Origin: Marinomonas piezotolerans
GTDB taxonomy: Bacteria > Pseudomonadota > Gammaproteobacteria > Pseudomonadales > Marinomonadaceae
NCBI RefSeq assembly: GCF_003362755.1
Contig: NZ_QKRA01000006.1
Location: 150,983 to 214,982 of the forward strand
Length of the DNA stretch: 64,000 bases
Direction: 5' to 3'
Shown: positions 62,657-64,000 of the stretch, piece by piece
Layout: each line of letters begins with the position of its first letter
How positions within the stretch are numbered: position 1 is the first letter of the stretch
The notes under the pieces: model-generated
Told to the model about the DNA's origin: nothing
Database searches by the model: none
Seen by the model: the letters and a program-made list of their open reading frames with translations, nothing else
Position numbers and translations under genes: made by a program

Positions 62657-63337
62657 CTACTGACTTTTAGGATAAATATCGATTTCAACTCGACGGTTAC
62701 AAGTTCGACCTTGGCTTGTTGAGTTATCACAAGCGGGCTCCTCCTCACCCACACCCATAGTAGACAAACGATCCCTAGCCACGTTCTGACCGACGAGGTA
62801 ACTACGAACGGACTCGGCACGCTTTAAAGATAAGGTTTGGTTATACGATGCACTGCCTGTGCTATCTGTGTGGCCTGTGATCATAAGTACAGTATTCGGG
62901 TACTCAACCAGCACGCGAGCTACACCATTGAGTGTCTGATAGATAGACGCTTCCAAGGTATATGCGTCTGTCGAAAAGCCAATTCCATTTTCCATTACGA
63001 GAGTAAGCTGATCTTCTCCAACACGTTGAACTTGCACCCCAGAGTTTCTCAACGTATCACGCAGCTCACGCTCTTGCTGATCAAAATAATTGCCAACACC
63101 GGCACCCACCGCACCGCCCGCTACGGCACCCGCTAATGCACGATTACGGCGCTCTTTCGCACTGTCGCCGGTGGCCAGTCCAACAAAAATGCCTGATACC
63201 GCGCCGATTACCGCGCCTTTGGTGGTGTCATTTGTTTCCGATTCGCCTGTCGTAGCATTTTGTCGTTGCATCGATTCGCAACCGGACAGCAATACTGCCG
63301 CGGCGACTAACCCCATAAGACCGTTTCGTTTTCGCAT
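62657..63337 (-). CDS. OmpA-family outer-membrane lipoprotein (YiaD-like)
   Basis: I start at MRKRNGLMGLVAAAVLLSGCE (63337), with AGGA before the ATG and a lipobox (LSGC) at residues 17-20. After the lipidated Cys comes a Gly-rich glycine-zipper segment (GAVIGAVSGIFVGLATG, ALAGAVAGGAVGAGVGNYF) and a peptidoglycan-binding OmpA domain: VLMITGHTDSTGSASYNQTLSLKRAESVRSYLV, near 148-180, and GRTCNRRVEIDIY at the end. It should anchor the outer membrane to peptidoglycan. The longer open frame to 63625 is not coding-like. Confidence 0.92.
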   Translation of the reverse strand: MRKRNGLMGLVAAAVLLSGCESMQRQNATTGESETNDTTKGAVIGAVSGIFVGLATGDSAKERRNRALAGAVAGGAVGAGVGNYFDQQERELRDTLRNSGVQVQRVGEDQLTLVMENGIGFSTDAYTLEASIYQTLNGVARVLVEYPNTVLMITGHTDSTGSASYNQTLSLKRAESVRSYLVGQNVARDRLSTMGVGEEEPACDNSTSQGRTCNRRVEIDIYPKSQ

Positions 63338-63800
63338 GACGTTTCCTAGATCAAAGAATGAAATGATGTATGTAGATACGCTTAATCTAGGGCAGTATAA
63401 ATTTTTGAGAAAAGAGCAACAGAGCTGAGACCAACCTTTACACGATCCTTTGTGTCGTCGCACATCCTTTGCAAAGACATAACACTTTGCAAAGGATGTG
63501 CGCAGAGGCCTAGACTCAGTCAGGACGTCAAAGCACCACTTGATATTCGGGTAGACCTTGATGTTGGGATACGACACAAAAGGTTTTGCCTGCTTGCTCA
63601 CGTTTCGGTGCGTTGCCGCGGACAAAAAATGGCCGCAGACGGTGTGCGTATCCCTGCCTTAGGCGATAAAGTATTTTCGACTTCGGTTAAAAATTTGCCT
63701 ACAGTAGATAAAACGTCCACCGATGAAAAATCATCATTTAAGTCCCGGGGCAACACCAAGCTCTGTCTGGTAAGGGATCTCATGTGCTATTTTGACCAAA
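63338..63800. other. Intergenic region with a long perfect inverted repeat
   Basis: No gene is convincing in this stretch, although long frames exist on both strands. GCACATCCTTTGCAAAG (63460-63476) and its exact complement (63485-63501) form a 17-bp stem, extendable to 18, with an 8-nt loop. It is not followed by a T run. Confidence 0.5.
63459..63502. repeat. Perfect 18-bp inverted repeat
   Basis: Arms 63459-63476 and 63485-63502 are perfectly complementary around 8 nt. Such a long perfect stem is rare by chance. It could be a REP-like element, a remnant of a mobile element, or a stem of a small RNA. Confidence 0.85.
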
Positions 63801-63803
63801 CAT

Positions 63804-63833
63804 AAAAAAGCCCTGATCATTGCTGATCAGGGC
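63804..63833 (-). terminator. rrn operon terminator
   Basis: GCCCTGATCA and TGATCAGGGC form a perfect 10-bp stem with a 4-nt loop, followed on the minus strand by six T residues. It lies 13 bp downstream of the 5S gene. Confidence 0.93.
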
Positions 63834-63845
63834 TTCGTATTTGAA

Positions 63846-63962
63846 GCTTGACGACGACCTACTCTCACATGGGATCTCCCACACTACCATCGGCGATGGC
63901 GCTTTTCACTTCTGAGTTCGGGATGGGATCAGGTGGTTCAACGCCTCTATGATCGTCAAGCA
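63846..63962 (-). rRNA. rrf: 5S ribosomal RNA
   Basis: Read on the minus strand, about 117 nt begin TGCTTGACGATCATAGAGG and contain the conserved CCACCTGATCCCATCCCGAA and GAAGTGAAA segments of bacterial 5S rRNA, then CGATGGTAGTGTGGG and a 3' end GTCGTCGTCAAGC that pairs with the 5' end (helix I). The terminator follows. The bases after 63962 are the 23S-5S spacer, so 23S and 16S lie beyond the window. Confidence 0.95.
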
Positions 63963-64000
63963 AACCGGTGTGCGTTTCGTTATGAGTGATCGGATGTGGA

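Noticed and set aside
61945..62820. Long N-terminal extension of the UPF0149 protein
   Set aside because: Basic, low-quality residues precede MQNEGLP, which has its own ribosome site.
62657..63625. N-terminal extension of the OmpA-like lipoprotein
   Set aside because: The lipobox start at 63337 with a ribosome site is clear, and the upstream sequence is not coding-like.
63452..63805. ORF on the plus strand in front of the 5S rRNA
   Set aside because: It runs through the inverted repeat and has no family resemblance.

Overview
The window looks like chromosomal DNA of a marine, heterotrophic gammaproteobacterium, most like Oceanospirillaceae/Marinomonas. The basis is the mix of choline/betaine uptake, TRAP transport, a Ugp system, ATP-dependent PEPCK, the trmJ/suhB divergent pair, and a moderate, slightly AT-leaning composition; the genus is an inference. 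No tRNA, CRISPR array, intact transposase or prophage is visible. The only RNA gene seen is the 5S rRNA at the right edge, on the minus strand, with its terminator; the rest of that rrn operon lies outside the window.

Layout. 0-11 kb is mostly core: a cut-off LysR gene diverging from yceI, a membrane protein, an RmlD-like reductase, a YjjV-type TatD nuclease, pckA, gnd, trmJ, suhB and galU. 11-15.7 kb holds an MFS transporter and a Cpx envelope-stress module (cpxP divergent from cpxRA) with a CpxR box between them. 15.7-21.1 kb encodes a DgcA/N-methylproline-demethylase-like flavoprotein with its ETF, diverging from a TetR regulator and a ProC-like reductase. 21.2-25.8 kb is a four-gene operon (flavin monooxygenase, RidA, DUF1028, ArgE-like) with a LysR gene. 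27.2-33.9 kb is an aromatic-acid locus: ligAB (protocatechuate 4,5-dioxygenase), an alpha/beta hydrolase, an NTF2-like protein and a TRAP transporter, controlled by a divergent LysR-type protein that has two tandem HTH domains.

34.3-39.8 kb holds a tightly coupled five-gene operon unlike its catabolic surroundings: NDP-sugar epimerase, GT4 glycosyltransferase, radical SAM/SPASM protein, a fusion of a WG-like repeat domain to an O-methyltransferase, and a histidine phosphatase. It has a structured leader, a strong terminator and inverted TGTCTCCG-type repeats on both sides. It is the best candidate for an undescribed system. 40-43.8 kb is betI-choXWV (choline uptake). 44-54 kb is assorted metabolism and regulation: C-S lyase, DUF1801-like, fatty acid hydroxylase, YceH, Gfo/Idh, AEC carrier, pirin, EAL, AraC and GyrI-like proteins, a methyltransferase and an aromatic aminotransferase. 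55-62 kb is a glycerol-3-phosphate/glycerophosphodiester operon ugpBAECQ plus a DeoR regulator and a HAD phosphatase. 62-64 kb holds a UPF0149 protein, an OmpA-like lipoprotein, a long perfect inverted repeat and the 5S rRNA.

How the parts connect. ChoXWV would import choline and the DgcA-like enzyme with ETF could oxidise a methylated amine derived from it, so two loci may serve one methylamine/osmolyte economy. The most striking single-gene observation is suhB: it keeps a near-perfect boxA in its leader, but most metal-binding residues of the inositol-phosphatase site are replaced, which suggests selection for the antitermination role rather than catalysis.
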